Of a stretch of DNA of 64,000 bases, positions 41,364 through 52,370 are shown in pieces. The notes under the pieces were generated by a model that made no database searches, was not told the origin of the DNA, and worked only from the letters and a program-made list of their open reading frames with translations. The number at the start of each line of letters is the position of its first letter. Position 1 is the first letter of the stretch. The translations under genes and the position numbers were made by a program. Location of the stretch: positions 1 to 64,000 of the forward strand of contig NZ_JAEUAW010000002.1 in the NCBI RefSeq assembly GCF_019511665.1. The letters are read 5' to 3'. This DNA comes from Microbacterium jejuense (lineage in GTDB: Bacteria > Actinomycetota > Actinomycetes > Actinomycetales > Microbacteriaceae).

Positions 41364-41885
41364 GGGTGGATGCCGGCGGCCCCGGCCGCCGGTTCCCGCT
41401 CGTTGAGCGAGCGAAGCGAGACGAAACGCCGCGTGCCGCCCGTCGGAACCAGCCCCGCGCGCGACTGTCGCGGGCCGAGTCCGCACAGCCGCTCACGACG
41501 TTTCGTCTTCGCTCCTTCGTCGCTCCGCTCAACGACCGGGTGGATGCCGGCGGCCCCGGCCGCCGGTTCCCGCTCGTTGAGCGAGCGAAGCGAGACGAAA
41601 CGCCGCGTGCCGCCCGTCGGAACCAGCCCCGCGCGCAACTGTCGCGGGCCGAGTCCGCACAGCCGCTCACGACGTTTCGTCTTCGCTCCTTCGTCGCTCC
41701 GCTCAACGACCGGGTGGATGCCGGCGGCCCCGGCCGCCGGTTCCCGCTCGTTGAGCGAGCGGAGCGAGACGAAACGCCGCGTGCCGCCCGTCGGAACCAG
41801 CCCCGCGCGCGACTGTCGCGGGCCGAGTCCGCAGAGCAGCTCACGACGTTTCGTCTTCGCTCCTTCGTCGCTCCGCTCAACGACC
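41364..41885. repeat. Exact three-fold 174-bp tandem array
   Basis: Units start at GGGTGGATGCCGGCGGCCCC: 41364-41537, 41538-41711, 41712-41885. Each is 174 bases, and they differ at only a few positions. Each unit holds a GCCGGCGGCC/GGCCGCCGGC hairpin, a direct REP-like copy (CTCGTTGAGCGAGCG...GACGAAACG), a unique ~70-base middle, and an inverted copy (CGTTTCGTC...CGCTCAACGACC). The 554-base gap between the M20 gene and the VanZ-RDD gene holds nothing else. Confidence 0.92.
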
Positions 41886-41915
41886 GGGCGGAGACGCTGC
41901 GGCCGCCGGCATCCG

Positions 41916-42974
41916 TCACCCCTCGACGGGCTCGCGGGCGTCGACCAGGCGCTGGCACGAGACGATGCCGGGCAGGCCGCGGCGGTCGTCGGTGGTGAGC
42001 ACGAGCACCGCCGAGACGAGGGCGAACGCGCCGGTCACGACGCCCCAGGGGCCGGGCAGGGCGCTCAGCAGCAGGTACCCGCCGATGCCGCCGAGGTACC
42101 GCAGCGGGCGGGCGAGCGCCGGCGGCAGCTGGCCGCCGGTGTAGCGCAGCTGCACGGCGTGGTCGCCGATGGTGCGTCCGGTCGCGAGCGTGACCACGAG
42201 CCACAGCGCGATCGGCACGGCACCGGCGACGACGTTCGCCGCGGTGCCCTCGCGCATGGCGCGGTCGGCGCCGAGCGCATACAGCAGCAGCTGGAACGCC
42301 ACCGCGACGGCGACGCCGAGCACCCACGCCGCGAGCACGTCGCACAGCATCGCGAGAAAGCGGCGGCGGCGGGTGATCGGACGCGGCGACTCGGCGTCGG
42401 CGAACTTCGGCGTGCCCCAGTGGCGGCGCGGCACCGCCAGCGCGAGCACCGAGCCGATCAGCGCGCCGAGGGTGTTGGTGAGCAGGTCGTCGACGTCGAA
42501 CACGCGGTACGCGCACGGGTACAGCTCCCATACGCCGGTGAGCTGCGTCGTCTCGATGAACGCCGAGACGCCGAGACCGACGAGAAGGGCGGTGAGGATG
42601 CCGCGGCCGCCGAGCACGCGGACGAAGAAGCCGAGCGGCACGAACAGCAGCACGTTCAGCAGCAGCTGCAGCACGGCCGGATCGGTCAACGTGCGACCGG
42701 GACGCGCGATCGCCCCGCGGACGTCGCCGACGAACGCCAGCAGGTCGAGGTTCACTCCGGCGCAGCGCATCGCGTCCGGGTCGGGCAGGGGCAGCAGCGT
42801 GTACGTCCAGATGGCCATGAGGTACACGAGGGCGGCGCCCCACAGCAGGAACCGGCCCACCCCGAATCCCCCGCGCCGACGGTAGCTGAGGGCGACGAAC
42901 GGGACGAACAGGAGCACCCCGGCGACGAGGCCCGCGACGATGGCGAGCACCCCCAGAATCACCTGTTCATCCAC
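41916..42974 (-). CDS. VanZ-RDD fusion membrane protein
   Basis: 352 residues. The first ~170 form a VanZ-like domain with helices around VLLFVPFVALSYRR, LLNVLLFVPLGFFVRVLGGR, SAFIETTQLTGVWELYPCAYRVFDVDDLLTNTLG. The rest is an RDD domain (RRRRFLAMLCDVLAAWVLG; GRTIGDHAVQLRYTGG). VanZ proteins can give low-level teicoplanin resistance; RDD domains are linked with transport. The function of the fusion is unknown. It is divergent from the KimA-like gene across palindrome P10. Confidence 0.85.
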   Translation of the reverse strand: MDEQVILGVLAIVAGLVAGVLLFVPFVALSYRRRGGFGVGRFLLWGAALVYLMAIWTYTLLPLPDPDAMRCAGVNLDLLAFVGDVRGAIARPGRTLTDPAVLQLLLNVLLFVPLGFFVRVLGGRGILTALLVGLGVSAFIETTQLTGVWELYPCAYRVFDVDDLLTNTLGALIGSVLALAVPRRHWGTPKFADAESPRPITRRRRFLAMLCDVLAAWVLGVAVAVAFQLLLYALGADRAMREGTAANVVAGAVPIALWLVVTLATGRTIGDHAVQLRYTGGQLPPALARPLRYLGGIGGYLLLSALPGPWGVVTGAFALVSAVLVLTTDDRRGLPGIVSCQRLVDAREPVEG

Positions 42975-43003
42975 CGTTTGAGTCTCTCAGAGGAGGTCGC
43001 CGT

Positions 43004-43051
43004 ATGGATTCCGTGAGGATGCCCGTCCGGATGCGTCCTCACGGAATCCAT
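43004..43051. repeat. Long imperfect palindrome P10 (19-bp arms)
   Basis: ATGGATTCCGTGAGGATGC (43004-43022) pairs with GCGTCCTCACGGAATCCAT (43033-43051) at 18 of 19 positions. It lies between divergent genes and ends six bases before the kimA -10, so it overlaps the promoter region. Confidence 0.85.
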
Positions 43052-43056
43052 GCGCG

Positions 43057-43062
43057 TAATAT
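43057..43062 (+). promoter_or_regulatory. -10 element of kimA (leaderless)
   Basis: TAATAT, eight bases before the GTG at 43071. Confidence 0.5.
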
Positions 43063-43070
43063 CGCCCGCC

Positions 43071-45200
43071 GTGACGAACGAAAGCCGCGAGCAGTCGGTG
43101 GACGAGGCGCCGATCGCAAAGCGTCTCATCCTGGGGGACCCGCTCGCCTCGACAGACTCCGACGAGCACCTGCTGCCCAAGAAGATGGCGCTGCCGATCT
43201 TCGCGTCCGACGCGCTGTCGTCTGTCGCCTACGCCCCGCAGGAGTTGCTGCTCATCCTGCTGACCGGCGGCCTGGCGTTCCTCGCCTTCGCGCCGTGGAT
43301 CGCGGCCGCCGTCGTCGTGCTGCTCGTCGTCGTGGTGATCAGCTACCGCCAGCTCATCAAGGCGTATCCGTCGGGCGGCGGCGACTACGAGGTCGCGCGC
43401 AAGAACCTCGGTGAGATCCCCGGCGTGATCGTGGCGTCGGCCCTGCTCGTCGACTACGTCCTCACGGTCGCGGTGTCGGTGGCGTCCGGTGTCGACAACA
43501 TCATCTCGGCGCTGCCCGGGCTCAATCCGTGGCGCGTGGAGCTGGCGGTCGGCTTCGTCATCCTGATCGTCATCGTCAACCTGCGAGGCGTGCGGGAGGC
43601 ATCCCGCGCGTTCGCGATCCCCACCTACGTGTTCATCGGATCGGTCGGGCTCATGATCATCGTGGGCCTCATCGAGATCGCGACCGGCAACGCGCCCGTC
43701 GCCTCGAGCGCGCAGTACGCGGTCGAGACGCAGGACATCACGCAGGCCGCGGTCATCCTGCTCGTGCTGCGCGCGTTCTCGAGCGGCTGTTCCGCGCTGA
43801 CCGGCGTCGAGGCGGTCTCGAACGGCGTGCAGGCCTTCCGCCGGCCCAAGGTCAAGAACGCGCAGACCACGCTCGCGATGATGGGCGGCATCGCGATCCT
43901 GCTGTTCACCGGCCTGACCGCGATCGCCCTGGTGTCGGGCGTCCACTACGCCGAGAACCCCTGCGACCTCATCGGCTTCGACTGCAGCAACCCCCAGCCC
44001 AGCCTCATGGCCCAGGTGTCGTCTGCCGTGTTCGGCATGAACTCCATCCCGTTCTTCATCATCCAGGCGGCCACGGCTGTCGTGCTGCTGCTGGCGGCCA
44101 ACACGGCGTTCAACGGGTTCCCGCTGCTCGGGTCGGTGCTCGCGCGCGACGGCTACGCGCCGAAGGCGCTCAACACCCGCGGCGACCGCCTCGTGTACTC
44201 GAACGGCATGATCATCCTCGGCCTCATCGCCATCGGCGTGCTGATCGTCTACCAGGCCAACCTCACGAACCTCATCCAGCTGTACATCATCGGCGTCTTC
44301 GTGTCGTTCACGATCGGCCAGATCGGCATGATCCGCCATTGGCGGCGGGGCATCCGCGAGATCGGCCGGCTGCCCGCCGACCAGCGCGGCTCGCAGAGCG
44401 TGCGCGGGGAGCTGTTCGGCCTGCGCAAGGGCCTGTTCATCAACTCGCTCGGAGCCACCATGACGGCGTCGGTGCTCGTCATCGTCACGATCACGAAGTT
44501 CACGCACGGCGCGTGGCTGGTGTTCCTCGCCATTCCCGTGCTCTCGTTCCTCATGGTCGGCGTCCACCGCTACTACCGCGACGTCGAGCACGAGATCGCG
44601 ATGGACGACCAGACCCACTTCGGCTCATCGGGCGACGTCGCCATCATCCTCGTCAACAAACTGCAGAAGCCCGTCGTCAAGGCCGTCGACTACGCCCTCG
44701 CCGCCAAGCACGACAAGACCTTCGCCGTGCACATCGCCGTCTCGAAGGACGACACCGAAGACATCCAGGCCGAGTGGCGCCGGCATCGCATGCCGATCCC
44801 GCTCAAGATCATCGAGTCGCCGTACCGGACGTACGCGGGGCCGATCGCCGAGTGGGTGCGCAAGTACCGCGAAGAGCACGGCTCGTCGGTGGTCACCGTG
44901 TACCTGCCGCAGTACATCGTCGGCCACTGGTGGGAGACCCTCCTGCACAACCGCAGGGCGCGACGCATCGCACAGCAGCTGATGCTGGTGCACGGCGTGT
45001 CGATCACGCTCGTGCCGTGGCTGCTCGACTCGTCCGAGCTCATCTACGGCCGCCGCTCGCGCGTGCTGCCCGGCGACGAGCGCGCCGGGCGCGCCGGCCA
45101 GCACGCCGTGCCCGCCGTCGAGCGCCGCGGCCGCCGGGTCGTGCGCCCCGCCGGTCCCCCGGCTCCCAGCGAGACGGCCGACGTCTCGCGCAACGCCTGA
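43071..45200 (+). CDS. kimA: KimA-like high-affinity potassium importer (APC/KUP superfamily)
   Basis: 709 residues: twelve membrane helices then a ~220-residue cytosolic domain. The sequence follows B. subtilis KimA closely: FASDALSSVAYAPQELLLIL, ISYRQLIKAYPSGGGDYEVA, LRAFSSGCSALTGVEAVSNG, NAQTTLAMMGG and ARDGYAPKALNTRGDRLVYS. KimA is a K+/H+ symporter inhibited by cyclic di-AMP through its C-terminal domain. GTG start eight bases after TAATAT, so no leader for a ydaO-type riboswitch. The neighbouring Kdp system fits a potassium locus. Confidence 0.85.
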   Translation: MTNESREQSVDEAPIAKRLILGDPLASTDSDEHLLPKKMALPIFASDALSSVAYAPQELLLILLTGGLAFLAFAPWIAAAVVVLLVVVVISYRQLIKAYPSGGGDYEVARKNLGEIPGVIVASALLVDYVLTVAVSVASGVDNIISALPGLNPWRVELAVGFVILIVIVNLRGVREASRAFAIPTYVFIGSVGLMIIVGLIEIATGNAPVASSAQYAVETQDITQAAVILLVLRAFSSGCSALTGVEAVSNGVQAFRRPKVKNAQTTLAMMGGIAILLFTGLTAIALVSGVHYAENPCDLIGFDCSNPQPSLMAQVSSAVFGMNSIPFFIIQAATAVVLLLAANTAFNGFPLLGSVLARDGYAPKALNTRGDRLVYSNGMIILGLIAIGVLIVYQANLTNLIQLYIIGVFVSFTIGQIGMIRHWRRGIREIGRLPADQRGSQSVRGELFGLRKGLFINSLGATMTASVLVIVTITKFTHGAWLVFLAIPVLSFLMVGVHRYYRDVEHEIAMDDQTHFGSSGDVAIILVNKLQKPVVKAVDYALAAKHDKTFAVHIAVSKDDTEDIQAEWRRHRMPIPLKIIESPYRTYAGPIAEWVRKYREEHGSSVVTVYLPQYIVGHWWETLLHNRRARRIAQQLMLVHGVSITLVPWLLDSSELIYGRRSRVLPGDERAGRAGQHAVPAVERRGRRVVRPAGPPAPSETADVSRNA

Positions 45201-45213
45201 CGGGCTGGTGAGT

Positions 45214-45260
45214 GGATGCCGCCGGCCGCGGCGGACCGACGGCCCGGGCGGGCGGCATCC
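45214..45260 (+). terminator. GGATGCCGCC/GGCGGCATCC hairpin after kimA
   Basis: Perfect 10-bp arms (45214-45223 and 45251-45260) between kimA and sufS. It ends just before the sufS -10. Confidence 0.55.
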
Positions 45261-45264
45261 CGCG

Positions 45265-45270
45265 TAGCCT
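45265..45270 (+). promoter_or_regulatory. -10 element of sufS-sufU (leaderless)
   Basis: TAGCCT, six bases before the GTG at 45277. Confidence 0.55.
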
Positions 45271-45273
45271 TAA

Positions 45274-47027
<1,754 letters not shown>

Positions 47028-47480
47028 CCGGGCCCCCGGCTTCTCGGCAGTAGCGCTTCGTCTCGCTGGCGCTCGCTCAGCGACCGGGTTCTCGCGGCGG
47101 CGGCGGTTCTCGCCACGCTTCGTCTCGCCGGCGCTCGCTCAGCGGCCGAGTGCGCGATCCTGCGCCTGACGCCCGCGTAGCCGAGGCGATTCGTCTGCGG
47201 GCGCTGGAGCGCCCTCCGCTCAACGACCGGTGCTGCGCTCGTTTCGTCTGCGGGCGCTGGGGCGCCCTCCGCTCAACGCCCGGTGCTGCGCTCGTTGAGC
47301 GAGCGAAGCGAGACGAAACGCCCCGGACCGTGCTCACGGCTCCGGCGCGGCGTCAGCGTCGCGTGAGCATGGCCGCCGGAGGCGTTCGTATTCCGTGAGG
47401 ACGACGGTGGCGGCATCCACCGGGGAGTTGCATCGAACGGTGCCCGCTGCACCGCGGGCCGAAGCCAACCGGGAGTCCCT
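47028..47480. other. Gene-free gap upstream of kdp, rich in REP-like DNA
   Basis: 47056-47327 is packed with degraded REP-like copies. 47328-47480 holds a GTGAGCATGGCCGCCGGAG stretch, a GGTGGCGGCATCCACC dyad and no reading frame I would support. The kdp promoter must lie here, but I see no clear -35/-10 or KdpE site. Confidence 0.6.
47056..47327. repeat. REP-like repeat cluster, degraded
   Basis: At least five copies of the family: CTTCGTCTCGCTGGCGCTCG...CAGCGACCGGG, a second like it, two of the type GATTCGTCTGCGGGCGCTGG...CTCAACGACCGG, and a closing direct copy CTCGTTGAGCGAGCGAAGCG ... ACGAAACG. Confidence 0.75.
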
Positions 47481-47564
47481 GTGCTCGATGTCATCTACCT
47501 CGCCCTGACGGTCGCGCTGTTCGCGCTCGTCGGGCTCATCGCGAAGGGGGTGCAGAAGCTGTGA
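47481..47564 (+). CDS. 27-residue membrane peptide at the head of the kdp operon
   Basis: [20 protein letters not shown] followed by AKGVQKL: a single membrane helix with a basic end. GTG start with GGGAG six bases upstream. Its TGA overlaps the kdpF GTG by four bases, so it is coupled to kdpF. Similar short peptides stand before kdpF in other Actinobacteria as far as I recall; no function is assigned. It may be a second KdpF-like stabilising subunit. Confidence 0.7.
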   Translation: MLDVIYLALTVALFALVGLIAKGVQKL

Positions 47565-47650
47565 CTGTCTTCTCGCTCCTTGCGGCCGCACTCGGCATCG
47601 CCGCGATCGTCTACCTCGTGATCGCCCTCGTGAAGCCGGAGAAGTTCTGA
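47561..47650 (+). CDS. kdpF: Kdp complex small subunit KdpF
   Basis: 29 residues: one membrane helix ([19 protein letters not shown]) and the typical KPEKF end. KdpF stabilises the KdpFABC potassium pump. GTG start overlapping the previous stop; its TGA shares one base with the kdpA ATG (TGATG). Confidence 0.9.
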   Translation: MTVFSLLAAALGIAAIVYLVIALVKPEKF

Positions 47651-49332
47651 TGGATGCCGCGACCATCTGGACCGGCATCCTGCAGATCGCCACCGTGGTG
47701 CTGATCCTCGCGCTGCTCTACCGGCCGCTCGGCGACGGGATCGCCCGCGTCTTCACGTCGGACAAGGACTGGCGCGTCGAGCGCGGTGTGTACCGTCTCG
47801 TCGGCGTCGATCCGCACTCCCAGCAGACGTGGCAGGCGTACGCGCGCGGCGTGCTCGTCTTCTCGCTCATGGGGGTTCTGTTCGTCTACGCGCTGCAGCG
47901 GCTGCAGGCCGTGCTGCCGTACTCGCTGGGCCTTCCCGCCGTGCCCGAGGGTCTGGCGTTCAACACTGCCGCGTCGTTCGTCGCCAACACCAACTGGCAG
48001 TCGTACTCGCCCGAGGTGACCATGGGCTACACGGTCCAGCTCGCGGGCCTCGCCGTGCAGAACTTCGTGTCGGCCGCGGTCGGCATCGCGGTGGCCGTCG
48101 CCCTCGTGCGCGGATTCGCACGCCGCGGGTCTGCGACCATCGGCAACTTCTGGGTCGACCTCACACGGGGTCTCACGCGCCTGCTGCTGCCGCTGGCCCT
48201 CATCGCCGCGGTGGCGCTGATCACGGCCGGCGTCGTGCAGAACTTCGCCGGGTTCACGGACGTGCAGACGGTCGCCGGAGGCACGCAGTCGATCCCCGGC
48301 GGCCCTGTCGCGAGCCAGGAGGCGATCAAGGAACTGGGAACCAACGGCGGCGGCTTCTTCAACGCCAACTCCGCGCACCCGTTCGAGAACCCCACCCCGT
48401 GGTCGAACGTGCTGGAGATCCTGCTGATCCTCGCGATCCCGGTCGCGCTGCCCCGCGCCTTCGGACGGATGGTCGGCGACGACCGCCAGGGGTACGCGAT
48501 CCTCGCCGTGATGGGCTCCATCGCGATCGTCTCGATCATCGCCGTCACGTGGCTCGAGGCACTCGGGCTGGGCACGGCCCCGCAGCTGGCGGGCGGCGCC
48601 ATGGAAGGCAAAGAGACGCGGTTCGGCATCTTCGGCTCGACCCTGTTCGCCGGCGCCACCACGCTCACGAGCACCGGCGCCGTCAACTCGATGCACGACT
48701 CGTACACCGCGCTGGGCGGCATGATCCCGATGATCAACATGATGCTCGGCGAGATCGCGCCGGGCGGCGTCGGCTCGGGTCTCTACGGCATGCTCGTGCT
48801 CGCCGTCATCGCGGTCTTCGTGGGCGGGCTCCTCGTCGGACGCACACCCGAGTACGTCGGCAAGAAGATCGGCCCCACGCAGATCAAGCTCGCGAGCCTC
48901 TACATCCTCGTGACGCCCACGCTGGTGCTGGCCGGCACGGCGCTGAGCTTCGGCATCCCGGCGATCCGCGCCGACGTCGAGTCGACGTCGATCTGGAACC
49001 CCGGCGTCCACGGCCTCAGCGAAGTCCTCTACGCGTTCACGTCGGCCGCGAACAACAACGGCTCGGCGTTCGCGGGACTCACGGCGAACACGCCGTGGCT
49101 GAACACGGCGCTCGGCGTCGCGATGCTGCTGGGCCGCTTCATCCCCATCGTGCTGGTGCTGGCCCTGGCCGGCTCGCTCGCGGCGCAGGAGTCCGTGCCG
49201 TCCAACGCCGGCACCCTGCCCACCCACCGCCCGCAGTTCGTCGGCCTCCTGGCCGTCGTCGCGGTCGTCGTCACCGCACTCACCTACTTCCCCGTTCTCA
49301 CGCTGGGTCCCCTGGCGGAAGGTCTCGTCTGA
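47650..49332 (+). CDS. kdpA: K+-transporting ATPase subunit A (channel-like)
   Basis: 560 residues, about ten membrane helices, related to Trk/Ktr channels; it carries the potassium selectivity filter. Recognisable stretches: [60 protein letters not shown] and [15 protein letters not shown], which hold the four filter-loop glycines. Overlaps kdpF by one base and is one base from kdpB. Confidence 0.97.
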   Translation: MDAATIWTGILQIATVVLILALLYRPLGDGIARVFTSDKDWRVERGVYRLVGVDPHSQQTWQAYARGVLVFSLMGVLFVYALQRLQAVLPYSLGLPAVPEGLAFNTAASFVANTNWQSYSPEVTMGYTVQLAGLAVQNFVSAAVGIAVAVALVRGFARRGSATIGNFWVDLTRGLTRLLLPLALIAAVALITAGVVQNFAGFTDVQTVAGGTQSIPGGPVASQEAIKELGTNGGGFFNANSAHPFENPTPWSNVLEILLILAIPVALPRAFGRMVGDDRQGYAILAVMGSIAIVSIIAVTWLEALGLGTAPQLAGGAMEGKETRFGIFGSTLFAGATTLTSTGAVNSMHDSYTALGGMIPMINMMLGEIAPGGVGSGLYGMLVLAVIAVFVGGLLVGRTPEYVGKKIGPTQIKLASLYILVTPTLVLAGTALSFGIPAIRADVESTSIWNPGVHGLSEVLYAFTSAANNNGSAFAGLTANTPWLNTALGVAMLLGRFIPIVLVLALAGSLAAQESVPSNAGTLPTHRPQFVGLLAVVAVVVTALTYFPVLTLGPLAEGLV

Positions 49333-49333
49333 C

Positions 49334-51562
49334 ATGTCCACTGTCTCGTCTCGCCCGGCCCCTGAGCCTGTCGAAGGCCGCTCAACGACCGAGGGGGTCC
49401 TCGGTGGGCCCGTCTCGGGCTCCGTTTCGTCTCGCTCCGCTCGCTCAACGACCGGTGGCAAGCCCTCCTCGCGGGCGTTCAGCGCCGCGCAGCTGTGGGC
49501 CGCCCTGCCCGGCGCACTGCGCAAGCTCAACCCGGCGGCGCTGTGGCGCAACCCGGTGATGTTCCTGGTGTGGGTGGGCGCGGCCCTCACCACGCTGATC
49601 GCCGTCGCGGAGCCGTTCCTCGGCGGCCCCGAGTCCTCGGGCGGCACGACGGTGCCGTTCGGGTTCACGTGGGGCATCGCGGTGTGGCTCTGGCTCACCG
49701 TCCTCTTCGCGAACCTCGCCGAGTCGGTCGCCGAGGGGCGCGGCAAGGCGCAGGCCGCGACGCTGCGCAAGACCCGCATGTCGACGACGGCGCGTCGCGT
49801 CGCCGCGTACGAAGAGACGGTGGATGCCGCCGCCCGGCGCGCCGAGATCGTCGAGGTCCCCTCCGCCGACCTGAGGCTCGGCGACATCGTCGTGGTGTCG
49901 GCCGGCGAGCTGATCCCCGGCGACGGCGACATCGTGAACGGCATCGCGACGGTCGACGAGTCCGCGATCACCGGAGAGTCGGCGCCGGTCGTGCGCGAAT
50001 CCGGTGGCGATCGCTCGGCGGTCACCGGCGGCACCCGCGTGCTGTCGGACCGCATCGTGGTGCGCATCACCTCGAAGCCCGGCGAGACCTTCGTGGATCG
50101 CATGATCGCGCTCGTCGAGGGCGCGAGCCGGCAGAAGACACCCAACGAGATCGCGCTCGGCATCCTCCTTGCAAGCCTGTCGATCGTGTTCGTCGTCGTC
50201 GTGCTGACGCTCAACCCGATCGCGTCGTACGCCGCCGCGCCGGTCAGCATCCCGGTGCTCGTGGCGCTGCTGGTGTGCCTCATCCCGACGACGATCGGCG
50301 CGCTGCTGTCGGCCATCGGGATCGCGGGCATGGACCGCCTCGTGCAGCGCAACGTGCTCGCGATGTCGGGCCGCGCCGTGGAGGCTGCGGGCGACGTCAC
50401 GACGCTGCTCCTCGACAAGACCGGCACCATCACGTACGGCAACCGGCGGGCATCGGACTTCGTCACGATGCCGGGCGTCGACGACGCCGAGCTCGCACGC
50501 GCGGCCGCGGTGTCGTCGCTGGCCGACCCCACGCCCGAGGGCGTCTCGGTGGTCGAGCTGGCGGCCACGCGCGGCATCCACGTCGAGGCACCGGAGGGCT
50601 CGACGGTCGTCCCGTTCACCGCCCAGACGCGCATGAGCGGTGTGGACCTCGCCGACGGCACCCAGGTGCGCAAGGGCGCCGGGTCAGCGGTGCTGGCCTG
50701 GCTGGAGGCATCCGCATCCCCCGTTCCGGCCTCCACGCGCGCACTGCTGACGAGCGAGACCGACGCCATCGCGCAGTCCGGCGGCACGCCGTTGGTGGTC
50801 GCGACGCTTGGCGCCGGGGGCGGCAGCGTGCTGGGCGTCGTGCACCTGAAGGACATCGTGAAGGACGGCCTCCGCGAGCGGTTCGACGAGCTGCGCGCCA
50901 TGGGCATCCGCACCGTGATGATCACCGGCGACAATCCGCTGACCGCAGCGGCGATCGCGAAGGAGGCCGGCGTCGACGACTACCTCGCCGAGGCCACGCC
51001 CGAAGACAAGCTCGCCCTCATCACGCGGGAGCAGCGGGGAGGCAGCCTCGTCGCGATGACCGGCGACGGCACCAACGACGCGCCCGCCCTCGCACAGGCG
51101 GATGTCGGAGTGGCGATGAACACCGGCACGTCGGCCGCGAAAGAGGCCGGCAACATGGTCGACCTCGACTCGGACCCGACGAAGCTCATCGACATCGTCC
51201 GCATCGGCAAGCAGCTGCTCATCACGCGCGGCGCGCTCACGACGTTCTCGCTCGCGAACGACATCGCCAAGTACTTCGCCATCATCCCCGCCATGTTCAT
51301 GGGCGTCTTCCCCGGGCTCGCGGCACTGAACGTGATGCAGCTGAGCTCGCCGGCATCCGCGGTCACGAGCGCGATCATCTTCAACGCCGTCGTGATCGTG
51401 TTCCTCATCCCGCTGGCGCTGCGGGGCGTGAAGTACCGCCCGGCGAGCGCCTCGCAGATCCTCAGCCGCAACCTGCTCGTCTACGGGCTGGGCGGCGTGA
51501 TCGCGCCCTTCATCGGCATCAAGCTCATCGACCTCGTCGTGAGCCTCATCCCCGGCTTCTGA
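49334..51562 (+). CDS. kdpB: K+-transporting ATPase subunit B (P-type ATPase)
   Basis: 742 residues, some 50 more than usual. Core motifs: TGESAPVV (actuator), phosphorylation Asp in [19 protein letters not shown] (nucleotide site), and [20 protein letters not shown]. Residues ~4-40 are encoded by REP-like repeat DNA (49344-49454), giving an odd [17 protein letters not shown] stretch before homology begins near [20 protein letters not shown]. Insertions totalling a multiple of three kept the frame. No better start lies between the repeat and the conserved part. Confidence 0.95.
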   Translation: MSTVSSRPAPEPVEGRSTTEGVLGGPVSGSVSSRSARSTTGGKPSSRAFSAAQLWAALPGALRKLNPAALWRNPVMFLVWVGAALTTLIAVAEPFLGGPESSGGTTVPFGFTWGIAVWLWLTVLFANLAESVAEGRGKAQAATLRKTRMSTTARRVAAYEETVDAAARRAEIVEVPSADLRLGDIVVVSAGELIPGDGDIVNGIATVDESAITGESAPVVRESGGDRSAVTGGTRVLSDRIVVRITSKPGETFVDRMIALVEGASRQKTPNEIALGILLASLSIVFVVVVLTLNPIASYAAAPVSIPVLVALLVCLIPTTIGALLSAIGIAGMDRLVQRNVLAMSGRAVEAAGDVTTLLLDKTGTITYGNRRASDFVTMPGVDDAELARAAAVSSLADPTPEGVSVVELAATRGIHVEAPEGSTVVPFTAQTRMSGVDLADGTQVRKGAGSAVLAWLEASASPVPASTRALLTSETDAIAQSGGTPLVVATLGAGGGSVLGVVHLKDIVKDGLRERFDELRAMGIRTVMITGDNPLTAAAIAKEAGVDDYLAEATPEDKLALITREQRGGSLVAMTGDGTNDAPALAQADVGVAMNTGTSAAKEAGNMVDLDSDPTKLIDIVRIGKQLLITRGALTTFSLANDIAKYFAIIPAMFMGVFPGLAALNVMQLSSPASAVTSAIIFNAVVIVFLIPLALRGVKYRPASASQILSRNLLVYGLGGVIAPFIGIKLIDLVVSLIPGF
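49344..49454. repeat. REP-like repeats inside the 5' end of kdpB
   Basis: Holds CCCCTGAGCCTGTCGAAGG, CCGCTCAACGACCGAG, and then CGTTTCGTCTCGCTCCGCTC with GCTCAACGACCGG. These match the intergenic family elsewhere in the window, yet here they are read as codons 4-40 of kdpB. Confidence 0.85.
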
Positions 51563-51580
51563 GCCCGACAGGAGACACGC

Positions 51581-52192
51581 ATGTCCACCACCCGCACCAC
51601 CGTCCGCACCGCCGGCGTCGCGCTGCGCGCCATGATCGTCTTCACGCTCGTGCTCGGCGTCGGCTACACGCTGCTGGTCACCGGCATCGGGCAGCTCGCC
51701 CTGCCGTGGCAGGCCAACGGCTCCGCCGTGCAGAACGAGGCCGGCGACACCGTCGGCTCCGCCCTCATCGGGCAGACGTTCGCCGGCGCCGAGGGCAACG
51801 CGCTGCCCGAGTACTTCCAGCCGCGCCCGTCGGCCGCGGGCGACGGCTACGACGCGGGCGCGTCCAGCGGCTCGAACCTCGGACCCGAGAACCCCGACCT
51901 CGTGTCGGCGATCGAAGAGCGCCGCGCCGCGATCGCCGAGCGCGAGGGCGTCGACCCCTCGCAGGTGCCCGCCGACGCCGTCACGGCGTCGGGCTCCGGC
52001 CTCGACCCCCACATCAGCCCCGCCTACGCGCTGCTGCAGGTGACTCGGGTCGCCGAGGCGCGCGGACTCGACGCGTCCACGGTGCGGACGCTCGTGGAGC
52101 AGCACATCCAGCAGCGCGACCTCGGCTACCTCGGCGAGCCCAGAGTGAACGTGCTCGAGCTCAACGTCGCACTGGACGAGCTCGGCCGATGA
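51581..52192 (+). CDS. kdpC: K+-transporting ATPase subunit C
   Basis: 203 residues: one N-terminal membrane helix (ALRAMIVFTLVLGVGYTLLV) and an external domain with ALIGQTFAGAEGNALPEYFQPRPSA, NPDLVSAIEERRA, DAVTASGSGLDPHISP and VRTLVEQHIQQ. These are standard KdpC features. ACAGGAGACACGC precedes the ATG. Confidence 0.96.
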   Translation: MSTTRTTVRTAGVALRAMIVFTLVLGVGYTLLVTGIGQLALPWQANGSAVQNEAGDTVGSALIGQTFAGAEGNALPEYFQPRPSAAGDGYDAGASSGSNLGPENPDLVSAIEERRAAIAEREGVDPSQVPADAVTASGSGLDPHISPAYALLQVTRVAEARGLDASTVRTLVEQHIQQRDLGYLGEPRVNVLELNVALDELGR

Positions 52193-52222
52193 GGACCCCT
52201 CGGCTGGCGGCATCCCTTCTTC

Positions 52223-52279
52223 GCCGCTCCCCTGTCACGATCGACGCGCCCACCGCGCGCATCGTGACAGGCGAGCGGC
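52223..52279. repeat. Long imperfect palindrome P11 between kdpC and kdpD
   Basis: GCCGCTCCCCTGTCACGAT (52223-52241) pairs with ATCGTGACAGGCGAGCGGC (52261-52279) at 18 of 19 positions. It sits between the pump genes and the sensor gene and may separate their expression. Confidence 0.85.
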
Positions 52280-52358
52280 GGGGGAGCACGCTCCGCTGTC
52301 GCGAATGGCGGCCGTCGGGCACCGGATGCGACAGGCGAGCGCGGCGACGGCGAGGAAC

Positions 52359-52364
52359 TAAGGT
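52359..52364 (+). promoter_or_regulatory. -10 element of kdpD (leaderless)
   Basis: TAAGGT, six bases before the ATG at 52371. Suggests kdpDE has its own promoter apart from kdpFABC. Confidence 0.55.
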
Positions 52365-52370
52365 GGCCGC

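Noticed and set aside
41364-41885. CRISPR-like spacing of repeats
   Set aside because: The array is a direct tandem of whole 174-bp units with no unique spacers, and no cas gene is near.
40072-42843. A 923-codon - strand frame running through the 174-bp array
   Set aside because: It stays open only because 174 is a multiple of three and the DNA is GC-rich. It is antisense to the M20 gene and overlaps the real VanZ-RDD frame.
43004-43070. Possible cyclic-di-AMP (ydaO) riboswitch before kimA
   Set aside because: Only a simple hairpin fits, the space is far too short, and the start appears leaderless.
47611-50934. An 1107-codon open frame on the - strand
   Set aside because: Antisense to kdpA and kdpB; product is low-complexity Ser/Thr/Arg-rich and has no motif.
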